A DNA stretch of 64,000 nt from Rhodamnia argentea (Eukaryota; Streptophyta; Magnoliopsida; Myrtales; Myrtaceae), in the NCBI RefSeq assembly GCF_020921035.1, contig NC_063155.1:8231001-8295000 (forward strand), in the 5' to 3' direction. Both the position numbers and the translations under genes were made by a program. Within the stretch, counting starts at the first letter, position 1; every line of letters starts with the position of its first letter. The notes below the pieces were generated by a model. It searched no databases and was not told the DNA's origin. It saw only the letters and a list, made by a program, of their open reading frames with translations. Below, one piece after another: positions 33,780-46,639 of this stretch.

Positions 33780-35300
33780 CAAGGTGATCCCCTTTCTTCG
33801 TATCTCTTTATCCTTATGGTGATGGAGATTCTTAATAGAATCAGCAATGAGAAAATTGCTACTGCATCATCTTTTAAGCTCCATTAGCCTCATCTATGCT
33901 CTGCTGATGATTTGTTCTTATTTTCTCATGGAGATGTAAACTCTGCTCTCTGCCTTGTTGATGGACTTGATGATTTTGTGATTCTTACCGGACTTAAGTT
34001 CAACCCAGACAAATGCAATATCCTTTTTTTCGAGGCTGTTCAAGGATGAAAAACTCCTTACACTGGATCGCACGCCTTTCTCCACAGGCACTCTTCCCAT
34101 AAGATGCCTCGGTGTTCCACTTATTACGCGAAGGCTCACGCATGCGAATTGCGAGGGTCCGACGGAAAGGATATTTCAAAAAATAGATGGATGGGGGCAT
34201 GAATCATATAAGCTATGCAGGACGACTTCAGTTGGCTAAATCGGTCCTTTTCTCCATCTGTACTTGCTAGATGCAAATGTTTCTCCTCCCAAAGCAAACT
34301 ATTTACGAGATTGAAAAGAAGATTAGGCAGTTCTTATGGGCAAGAAAAGCAGAAACTCACAAATCCCACAAAGTCTCATGGAAAGTATTGTGCTCACCAA
34401 AGAAGGAAGGAGGACTAGGATTGCTTGATTTGAAAATATGGAACAAAGTATTGCTAGACCGCATGCTCTCGAGCCTCATCAATCATCCGTCTTCATCCCT
34501 ATGGAGTACTTGGGTTCACCATGTTAAATGCAGAGGTACTTCAATCATGCAACTCGACATTAAGGGCAGCATGGCTTGGAGTTGGACATGTATTCTCAAG
34601 CTGAGATTTGCTCTAGCATCTATCATCTCTAGCCAAATATATTGTTGCAAAGAGATATACAAGGAATTCGAACAAGAGGGATCGGCTATGAACTAGTATA
34701 ACTTGATTTGGACTAGTGGTATTAGCAAGCATAACTTTATCGGCTAGCTTATTTGTAGAGATAGGCTACTGACGGCAATAACCATAACAAGATTTCTATC
34801 TTCAGTTGATACTAAATGTAATTTTTGTACGATTGGCATATAAAACAAAAATCACTTATTCTTTGAGTGCACCTAGACCAACAATTTATGGCGTAGTATC
34901 CTTGCACAAAATGGGATTTGGCGTTCCGCAAGAGGATGGAATCTAGAACTCTAATGGATGATCAGGGCCACCAAAGGCAAAAACTTGGAGACGATGCACC
35001 TCAAGCTATCTTTCTTAGCGACTATTTGTTGCATTTGGGTGGAGCGGAACCGTAGACGGCTTCAAGACAAGTCAATTGAGACTCATCTTCCGTTGGCTCG
35101 AATTTGTAGGGTTGTAAGGGGTAGGGCGTCACCTTTACCATAATTGTAGACCTTTTCAAACAAATATTCTATTGGCTACTATATGGAGGCTTCCTTCCTC
35201 CGTATTCGCACATAATTAGTTTCTTTGTAATGCTAAGGGATTCCCCCGATCATTTGTACCCCATCCGATTAATAATACTCACATATTTACACACAAAAAA
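33780..35300 (+). mobile_element. LINE (L1-type) 3' remnant
   Basis: Plus-strand fragments match the end of a plant L1 ORF2. The reverse-transcriptase catalytic region reads CSADDLFLFSHGDVNSAL (family form FADD) near 33,900. LTGLKFNPDKCNILF follows. The downstream domain (EKKIRQFLWARKAE, GGLGLLDLKIWNKVLL) lies at 34,271-34,696, and the terminal block (FLATICCIWVERNRRRLQDK, RICRVVRGRAS) at 34,958-35,143. Frames are broken by several stops and shifts. An A-rich end near 35,295-35,303 fits the LINE tail. It is 5'-truncated, old and inactive. Confidence 0.8.
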
Positions 35301-38040
35301 AATGGGCAAAATGGTGAAAGCATTGTTTTTTGGAGTGTCAAAGCCAAAACTGGAGTGGAAATAGCGCGACTCAACTAAATATATAGAAAAAATAGACGGG
35401 AAATCTTTCTATGTGTTTAGATTTTGTGTAGAAATACGCGCCATTATTACTTAAAAATTTCCGCCTATTCTTCGGAATCCAAAAGCATGACCATAATTAG
35501 TTAGATCTCCGAAGGGGAACTGATACAACAACCGATGGCCATAATTCTCGCCTAAATATGAATTCCTCGCTATAATGGTCGAATTCTTAATCATTGGTTC
35601 TTGAGTTGATAGAACGCCATTACCACCGGATGAATCTCGAGGGTGGGCGAGCTTATACAGGTGAGCATCCCCCCGCCTAAAAGTTTAGACTAGAGAAAAA
35701 GAATAATGTCCTTGCCCTCAACTTGTTACGTTATTGCGAGGGTATGAATTATTTCTTATGCCGATAATGGACTTGATTTTAAAAAAAAAAATTCTGCTTC
35801 AAAAAGGTTGCAGAAAATTATTTATTTTATTTTCGGTCAAATTGCGGAAAATTATTGAGTTTAGGGGAAGGTGCATCATTTGCTTATAGGCCTCGATGGT
35901 TGACTACATGTATATACAATAAGTGGAGAATAGCTAGAGTTGAGCATTATGACTTTCTTCACGACTTTAATGATGGTCTTCTCATTCACTCCTGGCGCAA
36001 AGCATGTGGTGCCCGTCCTTCTCAAAAGAGTCTTGATTGTAAGTTTTCTGTGTACGGGTGTTTAGCAAGTGCCTTGAGCCATTAGCTAACTAGGCTCGTC
36101 AAACAGGTAGGTCGGATCGAAAGGGTTCGACCACTGTTTTCATTCAATGCAAATCTAATAACACATACCCGATCCGATTTGTATCTAACATAATCTATAT
36201 TATCAAAACACTTTCATATTTAACTCAATTTAGAGAAAATCATGCTCAAACCGAGGTGAGAGTACGGAACGAGTAAAGGTGAGAGGGAATGAAAAGAGTG
36301 TCGTAGAAGTGGGTTAGATCTAAGTAAGTTATAAATCTATTTACGACTCATGTACGACTCATTTATAGTCCTTTTAATACTCGATTATGTTTAAATCCAT
36401 TCAATGCTCATTTATGTTTAAACCCATTTATTACTTAATCTCGTATATTTGGGTTAATTGATGAGTTTACGATCTATTTTGATAGGTCTATCGTTAACAA
36501 AACTTTTCCAATATAAACACTTACATTTACACACAAACCAGGATGAAACTTTGGCCTCACCATCATCGTGACAATTACATGCGGTCCTCATGATTTTACT
36601 TTTCCAAACAGACAAAGTCTGAACATAATATGCGGAATGTCTATCTATTGCAGCGCATCATCATGAATCAAGAAGGCATGCAATATGTGCTTTTTCCTTT
36701 TCGACTTAAGAAAAAGTTGTGTTCTTGAAGCAGCCACTTTGTGTTTCTCTCCTGGCCCCCAAGTTTTTATTTATTTATTTATTTTCTAAGAACACGAGTG
36801 CAACGTATCGCTTAAAGGCTCACGAAATATCCTACAAAGTTCCATGTACGGTTTAAGTTTAGGTCTTTGGCATATACACACGACCTTGACACAGAGTAAT
36901 TTATATACAGTTGGTGGTATTTGACCAAGTGATCTTCGATTTGCAAAATCTCCAGAGATCCACACTGGCTGCATCAGCCTGGGGGTTGACCAACACAATC
37001 GTGCATATATATATATATATATAGTCAATGCCCCACTATTTAAGGTAGGAGCTTAGAGCATAGGGTTACATTATGTGATAAGCATAATCACATTATGAAA
37101 ATTCTAAGTTCTTTTTATCTCTATGGTATAATAGAACTAATTTTGTGGATTTTAAAGAGGGCGTAAGTTATCAAATCTTTTGGGATGCTTAGGCATGTAT
37201 GTTTGCAAAACTCATAAACAAGGCATAATGTCAAGGAAACGATCATTTATGTATTATAGCATCAACCGATTGCTGCTGCAATACACCCGATTAAAAAAAA
37301 TGTATTGCAGCAAGAATCTGGTTTTTACACATGTCATGAGATTAACGACACTCGAACAAGATATGCTTTTCACCAAAAAATTTAGTGTTTTAATAAAAAT
37401 TTGTGTGTAATTCAGCAGCTGCCACTCTACTCTAGTACTTAATCCTGTATTGTTAGTCATGACATTAAAGATGAATGCTTCCCATCAACTTTCACACTTT
37501 ATGGCACTTCCAATGCAAGAGGACCACCCTCCTGTAGCCATTTTGACTCCACTCTTCCACAGTATTTTGCCCCCTTAGTCCTGGTCAAACACACCCATTG
37601 AATTAATTGACAGGATACAAGAAACCCTAATCACAATCCCCACCACACCATTGACTTAAAATTAGTGCAGCAGCAACACTTCTCTGCTGGTGCACATTAG
37701 CATCATTGTTCTTGGGTCATCATCCACTTTCATCAGTGTGTTTTCAACTTTTTCCCACCATACCGACCTTTTAAAAATGTGTTTTTTATCATGTTCATCA
37801 CCACTTGACAAACCCTGGACATCAAAAAGGCCACCTCTTTAGTTGTCACTATTGTTATGGCTGTTCACATCTGCGGTTCTTGTCATGGAGTTTGAGGCCC
37901 AAAAGTGAGATATTCTGCAAGATTTTCTGACGCATTAAGCCTCCAACAAATCTTTGCGTTCCTATCAACTTTTTGGAAAGAGCAGACACGTTGCCCTATT
38001 TCGCCCTTGGATTACAGAACATTCAGAAAAATAAAGGACA
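35301..38040. other. intergenic, no supported gene
   Basis: AT-rich repeats with 'AACCCATTTAT' wording lie at 36,100-36,490, and a TA run at 37,005-37,022. Open frames at 35,855-36,085, 36,786-37,028 and 37,180-37,460 lack recognisable motifs. The last 500 bp are presumably upstream sequence of the peptide gene at 38,120. Confidence 0.45.
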
Positions 38041-38046
38041 AGAAAG

Positions 38047-38055
38047 TATATAAAT
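38047..38055 (+). promoter_or_regulatory. TATA box of the PSY-type peptide gene
   Basis: TATATAAAT lies 65-73 bp upstream of the proposed ATG at 38,120, a normal spacing for a short leader. Confidence 0.5.
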
Positions 38056-38119
38056 GCAGTGCATCCCGTGTCACTAGAAAGCATCCACAGAAGCTGTCAT
38101 GCCTAGAGAAATTGAGGAA

Positions 38120-38623
38120 ATGGCTCCTTCCAATGCCTTCCACATGCTTGTTGCCTTGCTAACGTTTTCTCTGCTGCTGTCTTCAAACATTGCTGTCCCG
38201 ATTACAAGTAAAGTTTCGAGTTTTCCGCTATAGTTCCTACCTCTGTCTTACCCTCCTGCTGTGTCTTGATGTTCATCCGATGACCAAGCGTTTTCTCGGC
38301 ATTTGCAGGGCCAGGAAGCCTAATTCATAGGCCTAAAGCTCATTACCCAATCCCGGTGAAAGCGCACGAGGTAAGATCTAGAGTTGGATAGACGTTTTGC
38401 TCTTATTCGTTGGTGCTACAACTTAAGATCATTGAGGCCAAAAATGATCTTTCCTTTACTGAGCCAGTTCTGTTCTGGTGGTCAGATCAAAGAAGGAAGA
38501 AATCTGGAAGGTGAACTGGTTAGCGGAAGGATGACTGTGCAGCTCAACGATTATCCAGGGTCGGGGGCTAACAACCGGCACACTCCTAAGGCACAGTCTG
38601 CAAGAGTTTGTACTGATTGCTAG
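38120..38623 (+). CDS. small secreted peptide precursor, PSY-like (tyrosine-sulfated peptide family)
   Basis: Three short exons join cleanly: 38,120-38,207, 38,309-38,370 and 38,486-38,623, with GTAAAG and GTAAGA donors and TTGCAG and GTCAG acceptors. They give 95 residues. Residues 1 to about 25 form a signal peptide (MAPSNAFHMLVALLTFSLLL). The middle is basic and proline-containing. Near residues 71-84 is NDYPGSGANNRHTP, which lines up with the mature PSY1 core DYGDPSANPKHDP at D, Y, A, N, H and P over 13 positions. The family is known to be processed and sulfated on that Tyr by TPST (an acidic residue next to Tyr is present) and perceived by leucine-rich-repeat receptor kinases controlling growth-stress balance. 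The short C-terminal tail ends RVCTDC. The exact PSY member is not assigned. No single long frame covers the gene, so it is easily missed. Confidence 0.75.
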
Positions 38624-40200
38624 TTCTCCTCTATATCAGGAGTGAGCGTATTAGTCCCTATATTGAGCATAGATTTCGAGTGTCATGTCGCCCGTGGAGA
38701 GCATCAGTTTCCTTAATTTTGATCCTGTATCAGTGTAGCGAATTCTTTTGTACTATGGGCGACCGAAATGTGATTTAGACTTTAGATTAGAACTAGAATA
38801 CCAGGTTTATGAGGTAATTCTTGTGTTAGGTCTTCGGTACTTATCAGGTAGGAGAACGTGACTGATGTCAGCTAAGAGCTCCGATCAGTATGTTTCTATA
38901 GAAGCCTAGAAAATTTAAATGAGACTTTCTGATCCATCTTCACAGTTCTTTTGCTCCGGAGGTACATTACTATCGGGCAATGGTCATCTTCATACTGGTT
39001 GACTGGGGACAAAATTAACAGGTGACGCTTTCCGATAAAGAAATGGCTGGCTATTGTTGCTGAAAGACATTGAAACCATGAACTAAGCTTTTCACTTGCT
39101 ATCTGCACGTTGTTACTGCGAGCACCCGAAACTTCCTGGGCTATTATCGGTGATACTTAGGTTACTGCAACTTAGGCTTTAATCTTATTTTCTAATCATC
39201 TGCTTCGCCCTTTCCGTGCATAAGAAATCGTGAAACAAGTAAGTCGCATGATATTAAGTTCAAACACTATCTGTTCAATTATCAGTGCTCTTGCTCGTGG
39301 CGAGGAATTAGCCTAAAGGAGCAGAAAATCACAGCATCCAAATATACTGCTGATGCAGAGCTAGTAACATATGCCTTTTCTGGTAGGAGCATCCACGAAT
39401 TCGATCAACCACAGCTCATGCTTGGTGAGCAGACATAAATGTAAGTTAACCTAAAAGCATATACTTTTCGACTATATGGACGGGTGCCCTTGTGCTGCTT
39501 CAACTGCTTTCCAGCTATCTTTCCTCAGCAAACTCAATAGAACATACACTGAAGAGCATAAAATATCGGCAAAATCTGTAGTTAGGTATTCAGCCATCAA
39601 CTTTCTCCAACTTATATCGCATTCGATTTAGATTTTTTTAATCTGCAACTTTGCTTATCGGCTCAAAGGTTCCTGCATCTGGACTTTGTTAAGCATGGTC
39701 CATTGATTTAAGTATTGAAAGTGGGTTGCAAAGTGAAAGTGGTAGACATCCAACTTCTAAACCTCCATTTCCATTTTTTTTTATCTACCCACTTGCCTGT
39801 ATACCTTGCTGGCTCTTTTCAGTGAAGAGGCCCAAGTCAAGGAACCGAAAAAGTTTCAATTTCTTTATTGAATCGCCTTCTTAATTGACAAAAAAATATG
39901 TTTGTTGTAAACCAGAGGTACTGCATTTCTGCTTGTTGAATGAGGACAAGTCATCTGGCAATCGATCTTCCCATTCCAGACTGCATCAGAGGTCGCAGAA
40001 CATTTTTCAACCATTTGATCTCGTTCAAATATCCGAGTGTCGATAAAAAGTTCTGGAAGAGAAAAAATGGCTGATGAACTTATAAGAACGGCTCGCATTG
40101 TAGAAGTATGTTAAATTAATGAAGAAGCCTATATTCATACAGATATTCGCATTCCATCACAATATTCAGCAATCGTAATGATTGGATCTCGGACAAAGCA
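38624..40200. other. intergenic between the peptide gene and the GDSL gene
   Basis: This includes the likely 3' UTRs of both convergent genes. Frames such as 38,896-39,108 and 39,865-40,098 have no recognisable features. Confidence 0.5.
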
Positions 40201-41672
40201 TTATCCCTGTGGCGAAGGAGCTGCATCAGGTGCAGCAGATGGAGCATCCGACGAGCCAGATCGCGACAATCCCATCTTTCTAATGATTTCATTGGCTACT
40301 AACTCATTAGCACTGTCTGTGGGATGGTACTCATCCCAAAACACGTACTTGCTTCTGTCTTTGCACAATTTCGACAACGGAATACATGTCAGAGCAGGCC
40401 TAATTTTCCCCCAAGAGCAGCAGGGAGAGTCGGAATTGTTGAATCCTGCACAAGATCAAGTAGAATGAAAACGCACAGATAAAAGAACTATGTGCAGATT
40501 CTAGGAAGCCCGATAGTGGTGTGTGCTTATTGAGTACCGTATTTGACGGGGTTGCTTATAAGGTCATTGATAACATCATAAGCGTCGCCGAATCTGAAAC
40601 TTGCATTCGGGAGCTTGCTGGACAAATCCTCTAACATTTTGCTCGTAGCTTGATTGAAACTGAGTGCTAGTTTGTTGGTTTTCTCTTGACACCCTCCTGA
40701 TGTGCTTAGCACCCTCTGCAGAGGGATGCAGCCCATCGGCCCGAGCCCAAACACCATCAACTGCCGCGCACCTAAGCTATGTAGTATCTGTGCAGATATC
40801 TCTCAAAGTTAAAACTTTAAGGAAAATTACAAGAAAAGGAGAAAGTTCCATGTTATCAGCAACAAAATTAGTGTACCGTGAGTTGTGCTCTGAGAGTATC
40901 AGTTAGATACTTGACAAAACCGTCAGCGTCATACGTCCACGAGTCGCTGTAAACGGGCATCAAGTAATTGTTGATGAAGTCGTTGCTTCCTAGAGCAACC
41001 ACATAGAGAGATTTCTGAAGGAAATTCTCTGTTTCGTTGTCACCTATCTTTTCTCTGATCAGCTCTTTGGTTCCTTGGAACAGCTCGATTTGCTTGTAAA
41101 GTGAAAACCTTTGAATCTTTGAAGAATGCAACCACATTTCAGTACACGAGAGAACTTAGGCAATACCTTCAAGAAAGAGATTGGAATGAAGATATCGAAT
41201 TTTCCCTACTTACGAAGTAAGTCCCCGTCTCATTCAAGATTCCACCACCTCCAGAGGCATAATTGACTCCATTTTGCATTATCATGTCCTCGGTTAAGGA
41301 CGGGTCGAGGAACGCGGGAGGCCTCGGAAGACCCATCTTATCACCTGCATCAAATAACCACGATCCTGAAAATTTTCAGGAGGAGAAAGTGCAAAGTATG
41401 TACTTCTAGGAGTCTCCTGAATGAAAAATCTCACCGATTATATCAGCGATGGTGCGCCCATTGCAGAACCTCCCGTTGGGCAACCCGTTGCCGAAATCGA
41501 TGCCGTACCACGGGTTGTTGGCCTTGGCAAGTCCCTTGGAGAGGTAGTAATTGTTACCGACATCCGACAGGGAGTCGCCGAATATGAACTGCACAATCTC
41601 GCACTGGCATCCACCTATGGCGATCCCTAGAGCCGTCAAGGCCAGTAACGTCGCCACCAACGCGAATTTCAT
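40201..41672 (-). CDS. GDSL esterase/lipase (At1g74460-like)
   Basis: Five exons were read on the minus strand: 41,435-41,672, 41,214-41,344, 40,877-41,116, 40,538-40,787 and 40,201-40,445. All have GT-AG introns and the phases agree, giving 367 aa, a usual length for the family. A signal peptide (about residues 1-22) is followed by block I FGDSLSDVGNN with the nucleophile Ser34. Then come NYASGGGGIL (about 107-116), block III GSNDFINNY with its Asn near 168, and block V WDEYHPTD, where Asp324 and His327 complete the triad. The enzyme is expected to be a secreted serine ester hydrolase; natural substrates of plant GDSL enzymes are mostly unknown. It is divergent to CHLP with about 1.57 kb between starts, and the neighbour pair also exists in Arabidopsis. 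Confidence 0.93.
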
Positions 41673-43237
41673 GGTCGGAAACTCTACCTCCGACCCTCCA
41701 ACTTAACTAAAAAGTGAAGATCTTTTTGGTGCTCTTCTTGAAAAGCACAGGGATTGCAGAGACAATTATAGAAAGACAGTTAAAAGAGTCCTGAGGGACA
41801 ACGAGTCGGGAAAGTCGTAGTAGATTAGTCTGATCAACCAACCGTTAGGGACTGGAACCTACTGCAACTGCTTTGAGCATTTTGGTTGCAACTGTGTCTC
41901 AACCTCAGGGACCCAGAAAGATTATCCTAGGATTTGGTTGACCAGGAATGGAAGCAAAGATCCCTGTTTGACTAGGTTTTAAGATTCTTCATTTGCAATG
42001 GGGGCGGCAGGGCCACTTTCAAAATTTGGGCAGGTTTTCTGTTTCCATCTTGTTGAGCAACCGTGGACAACCTTTTGGGAAATTTCATCCCTAGGTTGAT
42101 ACCATTTGGATGGGTAGATTCGGCTTATGGTGACTACTAGACTTTGATGTGATTCGCAAAATTGAGCTCCATTACTATGTCGATCGCCCAAAAATGCTCC
42201 GAAAATTAATTCTTTTTGAGTGGTTTCTCTCGATTGTTCGCATTTGAAAAGTAATTATAAGCAACTAAATTGAACTGTCGTGATCGATATGTGACGATAA
42301 ATGCATGTTATGTTGATCTTTTTCTACCAAAAGAGTAAGCTGGAGAACAAAATCGACTTATACAACTTTGCTAATTCGATCAAGGTTGTTAAGCTCTTCT
42401 TGCTCCGAGTATGGGAGATACAAAGTTAGTACAGGACCGACGATGGTGACGAGTCTCCAATCCATTTTATTGGATTAGATTCCCCTCAACAACATCCAAT
42501 GAATTTCATTGCTTCACTTGATCATGATGATTTATAAAGCGAGATGGTAATGTCGATAGACAACTTGCCATTTTAAAGAAATAAGTGCATAGGAAGTTTT
42601 TAAAATTTATCAAAAAGTGCAATTGAGTTGTAAATATTTTAAAATGTGCAATCAAGTTTTAAAACTCGTCACGAAAGTGTAGTCGAGTCTTAAAATTTTC
42701 AAAAAGTACAATCAAGTACTAAATCTTGTCACGAAAGTACAATTGAGTCCTAAATCTTTCAAATAGTACAATTAACGAACATATTTAAATTTTATTAATT
42801 TAATGATTTTTAAAATTTGATTACACGTTTTTAAAATTTTTAAGAGCCAACCGAACCGGTATTAAATTACAGCGACATTGTCGTAACGCGATGCATGAAG
42901 GACGCTTGGCTGACCCCACAACACGCGATTAAAAGAAGCGTTACGTGGCGCAATGTGAGTCACTCACTCTAAGTCCTTGAACCCGTACGTCCCTTGCCCA
43001 TGTGCAAAATCCTCACACATTATCCACATCACAGATCTCCACCCTCCATCTCCCCAATCCAACGGTCGATACCCCCCTCATATCCCCAACCATATCCCCC
43101 AAAAAATTTCACAAAACCCACCCCCCAAAAAAAAAAAGAATAATTCCAAACTTTAAACCCCAAACGTTACAAAATTCACCGAACCATCACTTCACTTCCA
43201 CTCTCTCACTCCCCTTCTCCACCGCCACCACCGGAAA
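41673..43237. promoter_or_regulatory. shared upstream region of the divergent GDSL and CHLP genes
   Basis: About 1.57 kb separates the two ATGs. Near the CHLP side there is a G-box-like TACGTGGC (42,942-42,949) and a TTATCC motif (reverse of the I-box GGATAA) at about 43,020, both common in light-regulated plastid genes. A half foldback element (42,577-42,785, AAGTGCAATTGAGT wording) sits in the middle. CHLP has a C-rich leader (43,100-43,237). Confidence 0.5.
42577..42785. repeat. half copy of the third foldback family
   Basis: ATAAGTGCATAGG followed by repeated 'AAAGTACAATTGAGTCCTAAA' and 'AAACTCGTCACGAAAGTG' wording matches the arms of 20,921-21,671. Only one arm is present and the GC core is missing. 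It lies in the GDSL-CHLP intergenic space. Confidence 0.55.
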
Positions 43238-45297
43238 ATGGCCGCGACCTCCTCAATCTCCCTCAAGACCTTCACCGGGCTCCGCCAGAACACGGCGGAG
43301 AAGCCCCACTTCGCCGCCCCCAGGACCCACCGCCCCGTCACTCAGAAATTCCAGGTCCTCGCCGCCAAGACCAGCCCCAAGCTCACCAACCGCAACCTCC
43401 GCGTCGCCGTCATCGGCGGAGGCCCGGCCGGTGGATCCGCGGCGGAGTCCCTCGCCAAGGGCGGCGTCGAGACGTTCCTCATCGAGCGGAAGCTCGACAA
43501 CTGCAAGCCCTGCGGCGGCGCGATCCCGCTCTGCATGGTGGGAGAGTTCGACCTGCCGCTGGACATCATCGACCGGAGGGTCACCAAGATGAAGATGATC
43601 TCGCCGTCGAACGTCGCCGTCGACATCGGGCAGACCCTGAAGCCACACGAGTACATCGGGATGGTGAGGAGGGAGGTCCTGGACGCGTACCTGAGGGAGC
43701 GAGCGGCCGAGAACGGCGCGACGGTGATCAATGGGCTGTTCTTGAAAATGGACATGCCTCAGGACAAGAACGCGCCGTACCGTTTGCATTTCACGGAGTA
43801 CGATGGCAAGAAAGGTGGGGTTGGCGAGAAGAGGACTCTGGAGGTGGACGCTGTGATAGGGGCTGATGGGGCCAATTCGAGGGTGGCCAAGTCCATCGGT
43901 GCTGGCGATTATGACTACGCCATTGCTTTTCAGGTACGTTTTGGTGGCGGTGGTTCATGTAAAGCTTGAAACTTTGAGCTGGATTTCAGGCAATTTCCAA
44001 TTTGAGGTGTTTTGTGTTTGGATTCATCATTCGTAGGACTGAATTATGGTGAATTGGTGATGATTCAGAATGCTGCTTGGTTTTGTCTGTTCTGTTAGTA
44101 TTATGCTGATAGATGCTGCGATTTATAGAAGAGCGAATTGATGCAGGCTGTTGTGGCGCACGTGTCGGTCTCTCTCATATGTTGGAGTTTGCTGATTGAA
44201 GTTCACTAGACTTGATCATTTTATCTTTAGGGGAAGCAGAATTTTATTTTCAAGCACAATGAGAAAGAAACAGGTTTAAATTTCCGGCGATGAGTAAGCT
44301 TGAAAACTATTCTTCTGGTTACATTGTTCGAGATGGGAATTGCGTGGAAGGATAAAGATTGCATATTCTTCTTCAGCTAATTGATTTTTCCGCCAAAACG
44401 TGTGTTTACCTTTGAATGACTTATGCCCGAGTTACGAATGATGGGTTCTTGTTGCTTAAAAACAGCTTAAATGGCTGTGTGTTTCTGCAGTATGGATAGG
44501 TTGTGGACTCGCCACAAGTTCTCTGTCGACCAAAGTATAGCTTCTCATGAATTATGGTGATGACTAACTCCTGCATATTCAATTTCTCTGTTTTATGCCA
44601 GGAAAGAATCAAAATCCCTGACGACAAGATGGTGTACTATGAAAACCTAGCCGAGATGTATGTCGGCGATGATGTCTCGCCTGACTTCTATGGCTGGGTT
44701 TTCCCCAAATGCGACCACGTGGCTGTCGGCACCGGCACAGTGACACACAAAGGGGACATCAAGAAATTCCAGCTAGCTACAAGGAAAAGAGCCAAAGACA
44801 AGATCATGGGTGGAAAGATCATCCGAGTGGAGGCACACCCTATTCCCGAGCACCCCCGACCAAAGAGGTTGTCTGGAAGAGTGGCCCTAGTGGGCGACGC
44901 TGCTGGGTACGTGACGAAATGCTCGGGCGAGGGCATCTATTTTGCAGCGAAGAGTGGCAGAATGTGTGCGGAAGCCATCATCGAGGGCTCTGAGCAGGGG
45001 AAGAGAATGGTGGAGGAGAGTGACTTGAGGAAGTACTTGGAGAAGTGGGATAAAACGTACTGGCCGACCTACAAGGTCTTGGATGTGTTGCAGAAAGTGT
45101 TTTACAGGTCAAACCCGGCGAGGGAAGCATTCGTGGAGATGTGCGCCGACGAGTACGTGCAGAAGATGACTTTCGATAGCTACTTGTATAAAACCGTGGT
45201 GCCTGGGAATCCATTGGATGATTTAAAACTGGCCGTGAACACCATCGGGAGCTTGGTGAGGGCCAATGCCCTAAGGAAAGAGATGCAGAAATTATAA
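43238..45297 (+). CDS. CHLP: geranylgeranyl diphosphate reductase (plastid)
   Basis: There are two exons, 43,238-43,933 and 44,602-45,297. The intron is phase 0 with CAG|GTACG and CCAG|GAAAG borders. The total is 463 aa, close to the family's usual 460-470. A plastid transit peptide of about 45 residues (MAATSSISLKTFTGLRQNTA) precedes the FAD/NADPH fold. The dinucleotide-binding motif VIGGGPAGGS lies at about 58-67, and a second flavoprotein motif VALVGDAAGYV at about 326-336. CPCGGAI-type cysteines are present as CKPCGGAIPL. The enzyme reduces the geranylgeranyl chain to phytyl for chlorophyll, tocopherol and phylloquinone synthesis, working on thylakoids. The start choice is firm because the transit peptide begins at the first Met after a pyrimidine-rich leader. 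Confidence 0.97.
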
Positions 45298-46600
45298 GCA
45301 TGTGAAGAAGTGAAGCGTTTTAGGTACATCATCCGGACCTTTTTCACCTCTTTTATAGATAATTTCGCAACGATTCAATTGGAACAAATCAAAGATGGCT
45401 CTGTATCTGATTCAGGGACATTCATGTTCGCTTTTGAAGTTAGTATTTCTTTATAGTGTATACCATTATCAGACTGTTTCTGCTGTCAACAAGGGATATT
45501 GTACTTCTCCAGCTCGCTGATCATAGCAATCTGAACCACCATAACTCTCGGGAATTCTTCTTCTCTAAAACCCTTTTTGGCAAATCTGCATGGTAATCTT
45601 CGTGGGCCATGGAAGTTGCAGTCATGATGAAATCTCTAAGATGCAGTCAAGTATGTTTCAGCAAAGTGTGATGCAGCTGAACTACTTGGATCGGTGCCAT
45701 AAGGAGATGAGCTAGCTCACTTGCTTGTGCAAAGCTGCATTCTTACATGAATTGGCCAAATTAAGGACAATGTTCCATTAGCATCGACCCACGGAGCTGT
45801 TTAAGAGTGGGAATCACGAGAGAAAATGATTAACGATTTGGCCATTTAGTCAGAAAAGCTATAAAAATGACACGAATGCACGATTACTTGTCTTACCGAG
45901 TAAAAAATTGGTTGTTTTAAGCAATGTGACATACCGTTCCTATCAGTATTAGTGGATTTCCCGCGGTTTCATCAGATGTGACAGATAAAGTTCTCTCCTT
46001 TGACTCTGCTATGCTTTCATCATACAAATTTTGCAAACCCCTTTTCTTGTGGAGTGACCGGACTTGTGTCTGTCTGAATATTTTTGAACCAAGTGCGACT
46101 CACTCATGATATTTGCCGGTGGCCTGCGCTAAGATAGATGGACCCCTAGAAGACCCTTCAATGGACACCATTATATTCCTCACAGAATGATCTCATGAAA
46201 TTGCATCTGTTTGGAATCGAGCTCGCAACGGGGAAAAGTTGTAACCGCGTCGCTGATTCAATTAATCATGCACATTGAACTGACTACTTCCTGGAATTTG
46301 CTTTTTGTCGTCATATATCCGTTTAGAGATTAACAAGAAACCCGAAATTTTTCTTAGGAAGGGAAAACAGGTTCTTGTCTTAAACCTCAGCTATGAATTT
46401 ATCGCAGTTGCTATGACAGAACGGAACGAAAAGGGCAAAAGGCAAAATATCATCAACATACCACGCACCGTGACAATGGCATACAAAAATGAATGGCCAG
46501 GATTTGCTGGAGCACCCCAAAAAAAAAAGAAAAGTTGGCAGATTATTTTCGTCAGCACAGCAGCGAGGTGTACTCGGTACACAAGAGAAAAGCAAATGGA
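45298..46600. other. intergenic between CHLP and MDH
   Basis: It contains the CHLP 3' UTR (to roughly 45,500). I see no coding signal in the remainder; frames at 46,305-46,649 are short and featureless. Confidence 0.5.
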
Positions 46601-46639
46601 TTCTTCCTCCTTCTTGGCGGAGTAGACACTCCGTATATG

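Noticed and set aside
36786-37028. 80-codon minus-strand frame (MTIYIYIYARLCW)
   Set aside because: It begins in a TA repeat and has no recognisable domain or homologous copy in the window.
43002-43789. Long alternate frames (196 plus, 178 and 137 minus) over CHLP
   Set aside because: Shadows of the GC-rich CHLP first exon.
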